Assembly: GCA_014526335.1 (NCBI GenBank)
Contig: JACTAT010000049.1
Coordinates: 744,001-808,000 of the forward strand
Length of the DNA: 64,000 bases
Reading direction: 5' to 3'
Source of the DNA: Chrysaora quinquecirrha
Lineage: Eukaryota > Cnidaria > Scyphozoa > Semaeostomeae > Pelagiidae
Shown here: positions 29,638 through 40,849 of the stretch, in pieces
Layout: each line of letters opens with the position of its first letter
Position numbering within the stretch: the stretch's first letter is position 1
Notes under the pieces: generated by a model
Told to the model about the DNA's origin: nothing
Seen by the model: the letters and a program-made list of their open reading frames with translations, nothing else
Databases searched by the model: none
Made by a program: the position numbers and the translations under genes

Positions 29638-32600
29638 TCAATCAATGTTTTCTTCTTCACAGCGTCTTTCTAGCAAATAATGCCCATACGGCAACATGTT
29701 AAATCCATTATAGAGAATGTATCTTTTATTGTCAAAGGGATACAGCGATGTCTTTTTTCTTTCCGTAGTGTATATGGTGTGACAGTGTGATTCAATGTTG
29801 CGTTGAGTGTGTGCATCAACTCTCATTTGCATCAAACATTTCACATAATCTTCATGCTTCATTTGCTTCTTCACAACATACTTTTTGATTCCTTTTGCTC
29901 TTTTGATTGTATTTTCATCATCGATTTGACAGCTATACATCTTTGATCTCAATCCAACAAATTCTTTCATTCCCACACCACCAAGCTCGTCATTCATTTT
30001 CCTGATAACTTTCTTGTTTCTTGTAGAGTAATATGGATGTTCTTTATCATAATTGCTGAAATGGAATCCATCTTCGTGATCTTTCAATACTTTATCAACT
30101 TGATCTTTAAACATGGGTATGTCGTAGATGAAACTGTCAGTATCCATGTAGCATAGCTCAACATTTGGAAGGTTTGGCTTTGCAAAGTTGTAGTGGAAAT
30201 CATACATCAATGTTTTCCTAATATCCAATATGCTGAAACCAATATAGATTGGTTTATTGAGTATAACTTTCCTCAACTTTTTCTCAACCAAAAGCGTGTC
30301 TCATTGATTTCAATTACTCCATAAAAATTTGGATTTCTTACCCATTTTCTCAAGACTTCTCCATCAGTACAGATTTCAAAATGTCTATGATTTGTAACAT
30401 TTTCCATCGTCCTCCCATTGGATGTCTGTATTTCTGATTTCTTCTTGTGTAAACTGCTTGAAACCACCATACGGCATTGGTTGTGACATTGCCCATCCAT
30501 AGTAATTGTTTGCATCCAGATACATCAGCGTGTTGTTTTCTGTTGATTTAGCATGCCATTTCACTGCTATCTAGACACCACCACGGATGCCATCTTCAAT
30601 CATAAGTAGAATTTCCTTCTTTTCTTCAGGTAAAAATTCCAGCTTCACACCAGTCATCTTCAGCATTGCATCCCAGGCCAGCGAAGCAGCAGTTAGATAA
30701 TGTGCAGGATCGAGTCTGTAGAATTCCAGACTCTGTGCTCTGAACGATTCGAATATATCAGTCAACAGCAACATATCGGTTTTCAAGTACAGTTCATGAT
30801 AATTTTGAAAAGTCTGACAGTTGAAGAATTGCCAAACCTGTTGAGCATGTTCATAATCTTCATCACTGATGTCAGAATCATTGAGTTTGTTGTAAAATGC
30901 TTCTTTCGGTGGTAGAGATGTTTCTTCCATTTTCGCTGCACTATCCATCCAATGGTAGGGATAAACACCTTTTCTTGTCAGCAACTCAATGCTGTCACAA
31001 CTTCTTCAGCTTCAGCATCTGTCAAATCTCTCTTTGATGGTATTTTCCAATTTCTATAATCTAGAACATCTTCATCTTTTAGCGGGTTTTTACATGCTAC
31101 ACCAGATTCAAACATTCCTTGGCGTTCTCTTTTCAATTCTGCAACTCTTTCCTGTTCATTTCTCGGTACATCAGGATACTGTTTTTGAGTAATCTCATCA
31201 TGTAGGTAGCCTTTCACAGAGACAAATTGTTCTTTCAGTAGGTTGCCGGCTAGTGTTGCTAAACTTGTACTTAGAAATGCAAAGGAGTCAATGTATTTGA
31301 TCCCATGAATATTTCTTTCCTTACCATCTTCATTCACGTCAGTATGAGAACCAATCTGTGCAGTCATGATCTTTTCTTTCAAATTGGCAATGATCTTTGT
31401 ATTTCTGCCTTTCAAATTCTTCAGGACATGGTGCATGTCATACCCTTTAAGATTGTAGAAGACGATCGGGATCGTGTGAGTGTTTGCTATTATATTCAGA
31501 TGATTAAAGTTGCAATACTTGCAAGCCGGTCCTCTGTATTTCCCAGTAATGTGACAATGATCTTTGACTTTCTTTCTATCCTTGTCTTCAAATAACTGCT
31601 TGCAGCAATAGCAGTGTGTAGCCATATTATGTCTTGCGTTTTCTTCAGGTGTTAGTCTAATCATTGGCATGGTTTTCTTGAACACTGCTCGGATTTCCTC
31701 ATTCAATTCATCCAGTCCATTCATCAACACCTCCATGCAGTCTTCACCAGTACAGCATTCCAACGTTTGTTGCTATCTATCATTGATGCACTTAACATAA
31801 ATACAAAAACTGATCGGCTTGTGTTCTTGATAAGCAGCTCTTCTGTTTGAGCTTTCCAGAAAGGATTCAGTATCTGCATAGATGATAAATGGCAGCCAGC
31901 TCTGATGTTTCAAATGTTCAAACTTTAATTCTGTATCTTGAGGATATTCAACAGCTTGAAGGGTCTGACATAGCTTTTCATGCTTTTCCAAATTTTCTTG
32001 AGTTGTACACCCCGAACAGCATAAAGGACAGATAAAACATTTTCCGTGATGTTTGTGACCATCTCGACCTGCAAAAAAACGACTCAAGTCCTTTATCTAG
32101 CAATAGTGACTCTCACCATCGTCATTGAATATCAATAGCAAATGCACATGTTTTTCACGTTTATCTTCAGTTATTCTTACTGGTACAATTGAACAATCTT
32201 TATCCATATAGATGTTGATTGGAATGTTGTTGTTTTTTTCAAATGTATAAATCATCTTTTTATGAGATGCATTTACTGGCTATGTCAATCCTTCACAGTT
32301 AAGTTCATCCAAGTATTGACGATACTTTGTAACCCTCTGTGGATCTTTTGCTGGTGGATGTAGAGCAGATAGAATTGCCCAGATGAAGCATTTATCGTCT
32401 TCATTCTGTACATTGATGACGGCTTGCTTGTTTTTGATGTATGTAGGTAGTTGTAAATACTTCCCACCACAAATTGCATCATAATCAAACATCTTCACTT
32501 GCAGTTGGGTAAACTTTGCAAATATCCAACCACTTCCATTCTCCGAGTACTCATCAACCTTATCTCATAGTGTGTTGATAGCTTCAACTATGTGATCTTC

Positions 32601-33040
32601 AACATAATCATACTCTGATCTTAACAACGCCTGCACGGTGGTTCTGAATGTGGGTGGTGGTTCTGTAACCATAGGTTTATCACCATAATTTTTAAATTTG
32701 ACATCGATAGTGATATAATACTTTATCCCCTGCTTGTGGCCTGGCAATTCTTCTTTAATTTCTCGAACAGTATGTTGTGTGATTCTTGCCCAGTCTTTGA
32801 TATCTTCTTCTTCGGTATATATTCTGAATGCTTTCTTATCCATCTTGTTCATGTTCTTACCTTCACTGATTAATTTATTTTGTTCTGCTGTTGAGGGTTG
32901 TATATCATGTGCTGTTCGCCTATGTCATGCGAGATTTACAATTCTGTCAAACAATTTCCCACATACATCGCAAGCAATTTTTCTTCGCTTACTATTATTT
33001 ACTATTACTAGCTTTCTTCTTCATGTGACCTCTTCATGAT
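29638..33040 (-). pseudogene. Family B DNA polymerase (protein-primed viral type), decayed
   Basis: Read right to left: a C2H2 finger (CDVCGKLFDRIVNLA, then a TGA before the His pair, near 32930); N-terminal domain (32565-32852); FIIYADTESF, the Exo I D-x-E (near 31880); a Cys/His knuckle (CYCCKQLFEDKD ... KVKDHCHITGKYRGPAC); NLKGYDMHHV (Exo II); SLAWDAML; YLDANNYYGWAMSQPMP (motif A region); GRTMENV (end of motif B); LCYMDTDSFIYD (motif C). Such enzymes copy linear viral genomes. Lesions: four in-frame TAG stops (near 32280, 32096, 31771, 30571), the TGA, frameshifts near 30985 and 30285, and a junction near 30410 where most of the sequence between motifs A and B is missing. Confidence 0.85.
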
Positions 33041-33076
33041 TAATTTCTAACCGGGCTGATTTTGCTTTACGCTTCG

Positions 33077-33086
33077 ATTTATATAG
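33077..33086 (-). promoter_or_regulatory. TATA box of the polymerase gene
   Basis: Minus-strand CTATATAAAT, about 40 bp before the first polymerase-like coding text and about 110 bp from the heat-shock-element array. Confidence 0.55.
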
Positions 33087-33194
33087 ATGATTTGAACGTC
33101 GCGTTCGAATTATTACACCATCATGATGAAATCCATAACAAACCAGTTTAGACCGGTTTTGAGTATAAACCAATCAGATAAGAGGATTTCTCGT

Positions 33195-33250
33195 TTCTAG
33201 AATCTTCTGGAGCATTCTGGAACTTTCTAGAAACTTCTAGAAAGTTCTAG
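33195..33250. promoter_or_regulatory. Heat-shock-element array, 11 contiguous units
   Basis: TTC and GAA alternate with exact 5-nt spacing at 33195, 33200, 33205, 33210 (GAG), 33215, 33220, 33225, 33230, 33235, 33240 and 33245. Two or three such units suffice for HSF trimer binding. A second, shorter cluster lies at 33296-33312. CCAATCAGAT boxes stand at about 33172 and 33251. The array is upstream of the polymerase TATA box. Confidence 0.8.
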
Positions 33251-33314
33251 CCAATCAGATTGCAGGATTCTTAGGGACGTTCCCTTTTTCTGGAACATTC
33301 TGGAAACTTCTAGA

Positions 33315-33689
33315 GTCAAACCAAATAATCTTAATGTTTTCTTTTACTAAATCTTTTTCTCTTACTAGTTACTTTTTTCTTAGGTCTTTTTCTATTTTTA
33401 TACACTCCTTTTCATTTACCAAAACCACTTATATTTCGAAATACACTTGCTTTCTTCCCTTTTATGCGCATAGCATTTAATAAACGTTCTTTTTCTTTTT
33501 CAGCTCAATGGTCTATGCAAAACATCGAATAAGCAGCTGCTGAACTTGAACCAGCACCCATTTTAATCTATTAACTTAACGTTTCTTATCATCTCTTTTA
33601 TAGAGACTTTCCCTTCTTCTGGAAACTTCTAGAGCCAAACCGATTGCAAAGGTTGTTAAATCAGAAACGAGGCTAGCGGTGTCAGACAA
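33315..33689. other. Region between polymerase promoter and right terminal repeat
   Basis: AT-rich, with another TTCTGGAAACTTCTAGAGCC word near 33618 (HSE-like) and no coding frame I can support. Confidence 0.5.
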
Positions 33690-33956
33690 GTGTGCTGCAT
33701 TGTAAGAACTCTTGAAAACAAGGTTGGGGAAACCATCGTGTTAGATTAAAAACCATCGCCCTACAGCGCGACATGATGACGTCACTGATGATAACGTCAC
33801 TGATGACTTCACTGATGATGACGTCACTGATGACGTCACTGATGACGTGGTATGAGAAATCAACATACTAGATCCATAAAAACCTTCACACTATAGTGCG
33901 ACCTGATGATGTCACTGATGACGTCACTGTGCAATGGCGCCCAGCTTGCAACCTAC
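33690..33956. repeat. Right terminal inverted repeat, with CRE-like arrays
   Basis: Inverted partner of 23669-23927, containing six or more GATGACGTCACTGATGACG-type words and ending CCAGCTTGCAACCTAC. Confidence 0.85.
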
Positions 33957-33957
33957 T

Positions 33958-33964
33958 AACATCT
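33958..33964. repeat. Right target-site duplication of the main element
   Basis: AACATCT, matching 23662-23668. Confidence 0.8.
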
Positions 33965-34262
33965 CGTCTAAAGCATCTCTCTCTCCTAACGATGCTAATA
34001 TTAAAAACTATCTGCATTGCTGTGCTTCAACGAATGTATCTTGAAAGCCTACTTCTCTCTCCTCAACCACCTTGAACATTTTTCCAGCCATTTTTCACAA
34101 CTCCTTGATAGAAATGACTGGACATTCTCAAATAAGATCTTAATATTGCCTGCCATATTTGGTTAGCAGACACAAAGTTTTTGGCTGCTCTTGAACAAGC
34201 CCATCTAATCTGAACTGAACTCAGCAGAAATAATATTCGTTTTTCTGAATCATTTACCAATT
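33965..34262 (-). pseudogene. Right half of the interrupted LINE-associated repeat
   Basis: Minus-strand text including NGWKNVQGG matches the end of the LINE fragment at 12.80 kb (TGCKNVQGG) and the following repeat. It ends at the element's right border, where the left flank (23448-23668) takes over. Confidence 0.7.
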
Positions 34263-35010
34263 TTGGTCAATAATCAAAAAAGGAAATGAAATTCTATATT
34301 TCGTAATTTGCACATGACTGACAAGAATAATAAATTTTACGTTATATAAACAAAATCTACTAATAATCTGCACACATTCACGCTATTCTCATTCAACATC
34401 GTTTATCCTATAACCAACCCAATAAGCCCACCCATAATTTGAACTGAATGAAAGTCTATATTTTGTAATTTGCACATGTCTGACATTGTTAACAAGCTTC
34501 TAACCTTATATCAATAAAATCTAATAATACTCTGTTTATATTCTCATTCAACATCATCTATCCATAACCAATCCAATAAGCCCATAAGCCCATAATCTGA
34601 ACTGAATGAAAGTCTATATTTTGTAATTTGCACACGACTGACTTCATTAATAAGCTTTTACCCTTGTTTAGAATCTCATAATAATCTGTTTATATTCTCA
34701 TTCAACATTGTTTTATTCTATTTTTAAAATCTGCTAATCGTCTGTTCATATTTCAGATTTTCCCATTTAACTTCGTTTATCTTATTACCAACCCAATAAG
34801 CTCCAGTCTGATCTAAACTGAGCAGAAATGGTACTCGTTTTTTTATCTTTTTCAAATCATTTAGCAATTTTGGTCAATCATCAAAACGGAAATAAAATCC
34901 TTTTTCCTTACAGACAGGAATAATAATCTTTAAACCTTAAACATAAAATCTGATAATAATCTGTGCATATATTTTCATTCAACATCGTTTTACTTTTTAC
35001 CAACTATACC
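34200..35010. repeat. Tandem repeat of 140-230-bp units
   Basis: Four to five diverged units sharing GAATGAAAGTCTATATTTTG, TAATTTGCACA, ATATTCTCATTCAACATC and AACCAACCCAATAAGC. The last two units overlap the inner part of the right inverted-repeat arm. Confidence 0.8.
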
Positions 35011-36140
35011 AAGCAACCAACATGACCAACATAAATGTGTTCGAAGATTGCCCAGAAGTTTTGTGCTTCATGAATCGAGAACTTCATAAATTCAAAGAGC
35101 AGAGCAGTGCCGTGATCGATTTAGAATACATTTATCATCAGGATGGACATAAATGCATTCAGAAAGTAAGTAGCTACTAAGCTTATTTTTTTCTCCTTCA
35201 CCTTTGTTTCTTCGGAATTTAACCAGCAAGTCACTATCTAGCTCCGAATTTAATTTTTGTTCTACTTGTTCATTTTAGATTTGCCCTCGCCAAACATTCA
35301 ATGGGTACAATCAAATTTAAGAATATGATTTAATTCCTTGTAAAGAATCGGCAGATATAAATGCCAAAGAAAGGTTCCGGTTTTCTTGGGCAAGGAACAA
35401 TCTACACGGCCTGGATTATGTTCCTTGCCTTTACAATAAATTTTATTGTTGAGACACTGAAAGATTGGTCTCTGGGATATGCCAGAGACACAACATAAAC
35501 CGTATTTTTCATAAGGGTGGAACTGTAGAAAAAGAGCTTTGCACTAAAATTTACATTAGACATTTTAATTTAGAACCAATTTTATTTTCCTTTAACATTA
35601 GAAAACTCTATTTCACACAGTCCCTCCCAAGAAACTCGATTTATGGTAATGTTTTTGGAATTTTTAGATTTTTGGAAAGAAATTGGCCACTTTAAGAAAT
35701 AATGGAATTGTTATATATATATACACTCTTTTTTTATAAGACCAAATTTGTAGGAAGAACACGGGCCTTGGTTTGGCCCAGATTTTAATAAAAAAATGAG
35801 AACAAGCTGAGGCTGGACCTTTCATAAGCCCTTAGAATATCAGCTAAATATGCATGTAAGACAGTCTGCAACTGAACGTAAAAAGCAAGCAAATAAAGAA
35901 ATGGACAAGTATGCTGCAGTTTTACACAAACCTAGTATCACTCCAGAAATTCACTGAAAATGTAGATGTCTGCGCTGAACCCTGGAGTTAAGAACAGATT
36001 AAGAACATTTCAGGTTCAAAAACGGCAAAAACTTATTAAGAACAGACAGCCTTGATCAAAATTTCCTAATGCTTATACAAAAAGAGTGTAAATTGTTATA
36101 TAAATTAATATTATTGTAGAATAGCTAAGTTTTGTAATCT
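34707..36140 (+). repeat. Right arm of the 1.4-kb inverted repeat
   Basis: Reverse-complementary to 13200-14588; outer end GAATAGCTAAGTTTT near 36120-36135. Confidence 0.8.
35022..35695 (+). pseudogene. Divergent KGG-family gene, two exons (right arm)
   Basis: Exon 1 (35022-35165) reads MTNINVFEDCPEVLCFMNRE and AVIDLEYIYHQDGHKCIQK, ending at a GTAAGT donor. The intron is 35166-35278 (113 nt, TTTTAG). Exon 2 starts ICPRQTFNGYNQI and soon meets a TAA near 35320. The later frame (35465-35695) has RIFHKGGTVEKELCTKIYIR and HFNLEPILFSFN, matching KGG-IEREIC and NIEEF. It keeps KGG better than its left-arm twin, but is broken by at least two lesions. Confidence 0.55.
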
Positions 36141-36154
36141 TTAGGGTGTGTTAC

Positions 36155-36560
36155 TCTCAGGTTGGAGAAACCACCACGATAGATCCATAAAAATAGGCGC
36201 ACTATAGCGCTTATGGATGCTTCATGATCACCCATTTATGGATGCTTCATTATCACCCAGAATTGTTGTTGGCTTTCTTTACAATCGCTAATCACCCCAT
36301 GGACCCCGAAAAGTCGAAACCGAGCCTGAAAATGCCTAAAAAGAATTTGAACTGAATATTTTCTCGTAAATTATTACACCATCCTGATGTGACTAACCAA
36401 TCAGATCGCAGGACTATTAGGGACTTTCCCTTTTTGGGAGGGACTTCCCCATGACTTTATTTTCCTTCTAACCAATCAGATTAGGGGATTATTAGGAACT
36501 TTCCCTGCTTCTGAGAAAGTTCTAGCCAAGCAGATAAGAGGATTAGTGGGGACTTTCCCC
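36155..36560. repeat. Fragment of the main element's terminal/promoter sequence
   Basis: 36160-36215 matches (reverse complement) the GCGCTATAGTGCG / TTTTTATGGATCTA / GGTTTCTCCAACCT part of the terminal repeat. 36400-36560 repeats CCAATCAGAT and GGGACTTTCCC words found near 33250-33300 and 42490-42600. No genes follow; BEL/Pao B begins at about 36575. Confidence 0.6.
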
Positions 36561-36574
36561 TTAAGCTCAGCTGC

Positions 36575-37639
36575 TTCTTCATTTCTGCAACACTTGTGAT
36601 CTTGTTACAATCAACTGATTTATGCTTGGTTGAATCACAGTAGACGCAGCTTCTCAACTTCCAGTCTTGTTGTCTCTGTCTCGTCTTTGCTGTGGCCTAC
36701 CGTCTCTCTCGTTTGTATTGATGTCTTGGGCAATCGGGTTTCTTTCACACCATTTTCTTACGGCCTCCACAAGCTGAGTGAACTTCCAATCTTGCCATTC
36801 GTCATCTAAGCGCACCAGGTCTGCTCGTATGCCAGGCAGTTTGTCCAATGTGAGCCTCACGTAGCCTTTTACATCTTGTAGTTTCCTAAGAGTCTCAAGC
36901 GCTTGAACGCTGGTCACCAGTTTGTTATAGAATTCATGCACCTTTGCTTGATAAGTCCCATGGACTGTTGCTAGTTTGATCAGATTCTGAATATGAGCGT
37001 TAGCAACTTCTGTTGATTTCCCGTACTTTGTCTTCAGGATCTGTTTTGCTCTCTCGTATCCTTCAGTTGAAAATGGAAGGCCATCGATCATCACTCGGAC
37101 GGATTGTGCCAGCAGCTCCTGATATCTGCACGATCAATTTCCACTTCAAATTTATTGCAAAATCTTTGCCAATTGATATACGTTCCCTGGAATTTCTTTA
37201 TCACCAATTTAGGTAGTTTTGCACTTGTCCCCATGCTTGACTCTGGTTTTTGTCCCGGTATTAAGTTTTTCTTCTGAAATTCTTGTTTCAGTTGCAGCAT
37301 TTCTCTCTCATGTTTGATTTCTTCCTCATGGTGACGTTGTCGTATCGTCGTAGCTAATATTATCTCTTTCCCCTGTAGCTCCTTGATTTTCTCTTCGAGC
37401 TCTTCGACCACTGGTTCGAAGTCTTCCAGCTTCTCCTCGACACTCCTGGTCCATTCACGAACTTCCCCAAGGTCCTTTTCTTCTTCCATATAGGCTAGCA
37501 ATACTTTGACCTTCAGCTTATGTATTTCATGAATCTGTTCTTCAAATATCGCTAGCAGTCTCTTCAGCCCTCTCGTGTTTCTCTTCTTTGGTGTTGTTTC
37601 CATTTCATCTCTAGTAAGCTGTAGAGTTGAATGCTCCAT
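36575..37639 (-). pseudogene. BEL/Pao gag (Pao B)
   Basis: Starts at ATG 37639 (MEHSTLQLTRDEMETTPKKR). A long coiled coil (EEKLEDFEPVVEELEEKIKE) leads to the DUF1759 core (KLVIKKFQGTYINWQRFCNK). After a frameshift near 37092 it goes on with MIDGLPFSTEGYERAKQILK and VRKWCERNPIAQDI. The first zinc knuckle (CVYCDSTKHKSVDC) is reached near 36620, where the copy is cut off by the 36155-36560 fragment. Protease, RT and integrase are missing. Gag packages the retroelement RNA. Confidence 0.75.
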
Positions 37640-37682
37640 TTAGTTTCTTCTTCAGCTGTTCAATTGTTTCCACATTTTCTCC

Positions 37683-37696
37683 CATCTGGGGTGCCA
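37683..37696 (-). promoter_or_regulatory. Candidate primer-binding site of Pao B
   Basis: Minus-strand TGGCACCCCAGATGGG starts 3 nt inside the LTR end; a TGG start complementary to a tRNA CCA end is the norm. Confidence 0.5.
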
Positions 37697-37699
37697 CTT

Positions 37700-38163
37700 T
37701 GTCGGGAATATGCTTCCTCCGCAACAAATAACTCACCCTAGATTGCTAGATTGACTCACAAAGATACTCATGTTTAGTCAAAATAACTCTTGTAACTGAA
37801 TATTCTTAACTCTAGTTATCACTAACTGTACAACATTCGCTCTAGTATATATACTGTTTTAGCGGAAGGCGGAAAGTTTTAGATATCTAAAATTAGTACT
37901 TTTAACTACGTAATCTATAAACATATATGAAAGGGCATTACGTAAACAGATAATTACGTAAAACTTACACTTAGGGAACATTACGTCATTTTCTAGAATG
38001 TTCTAGTGATAACGAGATTGTTCTAAATATGAAAGCGAGGTTAAGCTAACAACTGGTCTAGGCAAAATTAATGCTACGGTTAAAATAAACGATTTATAAA
38101 CATGAGAGCTTCGAGTTATATTTTCTACAATAAAGTTGGATAAGTTGCGCTAATTTCGCCACA
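37700..38163 (-). mobile_element. 5' LTR of BEL/Pao B
   Basis: 464 bp, TG...CA ends (minus sense TGTGGCGAAATTAGCGC ... TTCCCGACA), directly upstream of the primer-binding site and gag. It is AT-rich, with a TATATATAC word near 37848. Confidence 0.7.
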
Positions 38164-38169
38164 ACTGAA

Positions 38170-40480
38170 TTAAAATAAGGAATTGAATGATGAATGAAGA
38201 AAGATTTCTGTTGAAGACAATCAATTCGTTATTTTATTTCTTTTTTGAACTCTGAATTGCTGCATGTGATTCTGACCCTGTACTTTGAACTTTGCGTGTC
38301 CTTAGAAAGAAAACACACTTTTTGACAAAAATTGGTTGGTTGTAGAAAATGTGGCACCCACAGCTGAAGTGCCAGGTAACATTCTGATTACCTCATTAAA
38401 TACATTAGCAATTGCCAGTTGTGAAAGGACATCTAATATAATTTTTTTACCAGGCTGCACCTGACAAAGCTTAGAAAATAAGGGCCAGGTCAATAACGCG
38501 GAACGCGAAAATTCCAAAAAATGCAAACAGCCTATGAGAAGGTACAAAAATGTTCAGTTTTGCCCAAAAAACAAAAAATAAATAATTTTCCCTAGTTTTG
38601 TTTTCTTTGTATTTTGCTAGTCTTCACACATTAAGTTCCCAAGTTGTATTTCTTTATACTGACAGAAATGATAACCCTTACACAAAATCACCCTCAAGAA
38701 TGTCTGTGCAGTATTGTGGAGGAAATTCAGTACTGGGAGGGTGTATTTTAATGCGTTTTGGGGGTTTTCTGATAGGGTTTTTTTGGGTTATCAGTGATTC
38801 AGATGGTGATTTAGCCCTATTTTTCGGATTCTGCATATTCAAATTACGAAAATACTTATTATTGTTACATGAGTTCATGGGCACTTTAAAACAAGTTTTT
38901 TATTTATCTATCGAAAAACAATTCTTTGCTAATGTTTGTGGTCTCTTTAGCAAGAACATAGAAGACTTTGATTTCAAAGACAATCTTTCCAGTGATCATA
39001 GACTGCCTATATTCATTGCTCATTTTGTGTCGTTTTCTACATGTATGTGGCAGATTTAGCATGAATGGTCAGAGATTATAATGGTCAGAGAAGTATTGTT
39101 CTTTACTTCTTACAAGTATTGTTCTTAACTTCTTGCAATTGAGAAGAGGCACCCCTATGACCTCGCAGTGAAACAATTGGAAGCCCAGAGATAACTAAAA
39201 TTTTAACAATTGAGCTATCAATATGAACATCAGTACTATGGACCTTGCTTGCCATTGGTAAGCCGAATTCTACAGCTGCTGTTGAGTGAGTCAGGGATCG
39301 AGACAAGTGAATTCTAAAATTTTCCAGGGCAGTTTTCCGAGGATTGAAAGGAGCTTTAAACAATTCAGTTTGGAAGCATTGTGCGTGCTTCTTCCTCCAG
39401 ACACAACACTTTGAAAACAAAAAGCATCATCAACAGTTTTAGAGTCGAGAAGCCATTTGAATGGTATTTAAACAAGAGTGCTGAAACCTTAGACAATCCT
39501 GATTTTTCTGGAAAGCATATGATTGATCTTGCAAGAGAGATTTGTATTTTGTTCCAACAACTGTACCCTCCCAGTCGACATTTGTCCATGTTTTAAAATG
39601 AATTTCTAATTGGCTGCTATCTTTTTTGATCAAGCAATTATATTCATTAATTTTTTTCCTAAAATGTGCACCAGAGCTTTATGTTATATGTGCATATTAT
39701 TGGACAGCTGTGATTCAAGTGGAAACTCTGCTTTGCTTGGCTGCCAAATCCATCAAGGCAACCCTTGTCGATGGTAGTGAATGTCTCTGGTTTTGAATTC
39801 CGTTGTTACTAAACTTGAACCACCATTGGTGTAATGGTAAACTAAATTCTAAATTTGCTTCTTTATGGCAGCCGGAAATTCAAAGAATAGTTTAGTGACA
39901 ACAGAATAGTTTTAGCGGCATCCATAGCAAATATCAAAGCAACAAACAGGCTTCATTAAAAGAGTCACCGGCGACCTTGTGAACTTATGGTACCCCTGGG
40001 CGTGGGGCTGCTTTCTTCATTACCAGGCTTCCGCCGGTTGGGCGTGGCCTGGGGGCCTTTCTTGGTGGATTCCTGGTCCTGTGGTGCCTGTGGCCCCTTT
40101 GGGGTCTGGACACCACTCATTCGGGTCCTTAGGGCGGTGTCTGATTTGTGATGCTCGGGGGTTGGGTTGCGGCTCTGTGTCCTCGTGTATGATTGGATTG
40201 CAGGGTCTTCCTATATGAATAGCTTAAGCAACCGAACAATCAGTGACCTATTATATTCTTTTGTGTTTTTGTCCGTCTTTGTTGTTGTTTATTGTCATTT
40301 TTCAACTTGTGAGATTATTAAAGAAATTGTTAAGTGCCATCCATAGCCAGAACAAGATGACGTCATATCTATTTCTGCTCTGGGCGGCACAGAATATTGT
40401 ATTGTATTCTTCTATTTTATTGATATAAAAAAAAGTAATGAGAAATTATAGAATTTGAAATTTATCAACAATTTGAAACA
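38170..40480. other. No gene recognised; GC-rich patch inside
   Basis: Open frames of 60-150 codons occur on both strands, but none shows a family signature. 39985-40215 is strikingly GC-rich (words such as GGGCGTGGCCTGGGGGCC) against AT-rich surroundings and could be a retroelement tail or foreign fragment. Confidence 0.4.
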
Positions 40481-40482
40481 TC

Positions 40483-40610
40483 ATGGAAGCTGTCGTAATA
40501 CACAGCAGTGATAACGATAGCGATCTTGATTGGATTTTTGACGTTGATTCATTGAGTATGAAGATTTTGAGAAGAGCAAAGAATTGGATGAAGAAATACT
40601 CAATTAAGGT
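40483..40610 (+). CDS. Possible first exon of a hypothetical gene
   Basis: ATG 40483: MEAVVIHSSDNDSDLDWIFD then VDSLSMKILRRAKNWMKKYS, followed by a GTAATC donor-like site near 40610. Lies just upstream of the DDE-type remnant on the same strand. Confidence 0.3.
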
Positions 40611-40849
40611 AATCATGTAAATCAATTTGACCAAAATTTCTAAGCACAAAAAACAACAAATTCATTGTTTTTCTGAAAATTCTCTCAATATAAATTAATG
40701 ATTTTAACTCATTTGAGGTGATGAGCAAGTTGTATGTACATGAACAGAGTTTCCCTGGATGATACATGCAGCCATGTCAAAAAAACTGTTTGACTGGACA
40801 TTAGCAATGATACAAATCATTGTCTTATGAAACCGCAAAGCAAAAACCA

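Larger units (their letters stand above)
23669..33956. mobile_element. 10.29-kb integrated virus-like element (capsid, protease, PolB; no integrase)
   Basis: Ends are defined three ways: matching terminal inverted repeats of about 260 bp (GTAGGTTGCAA...TTGCAACCTAC), a 7-bp target duplication, and a split target whose unbroken paralogue is at 12.8-13.1 kb. Gene order on the plus strand is RING, acidic protein, basic protein, Ala-rich and Arg-rich core-like proteins, major-capsid-like protein, adenain-like protease. DNA polymerase B faces them from the right end, and a KGG-family gene lies at the left. This set recalls adintovirus/Polinton relatives. Those normally also encode a retroviral-type integrase and an FtsK-like ATPase; I find neither here, though large deletions in capsid and polymerase show the copy is eroded. 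Confidence 0.85.

Noticed and set aside
30571..32852. Amber (TAG) recoding in the polymerase gene
   Set aside because: Frameshifts and the loss of sequence between motifs A and B show that the gene is dead, and other genes of the element also carry frameshifts.
23669..33956. A retroviral-type integrase in the main element
   Set aside because: No H2C2 finger or D,D35E-like pattern was seen in any frame between the capsid, polymerase and terminal repeats.
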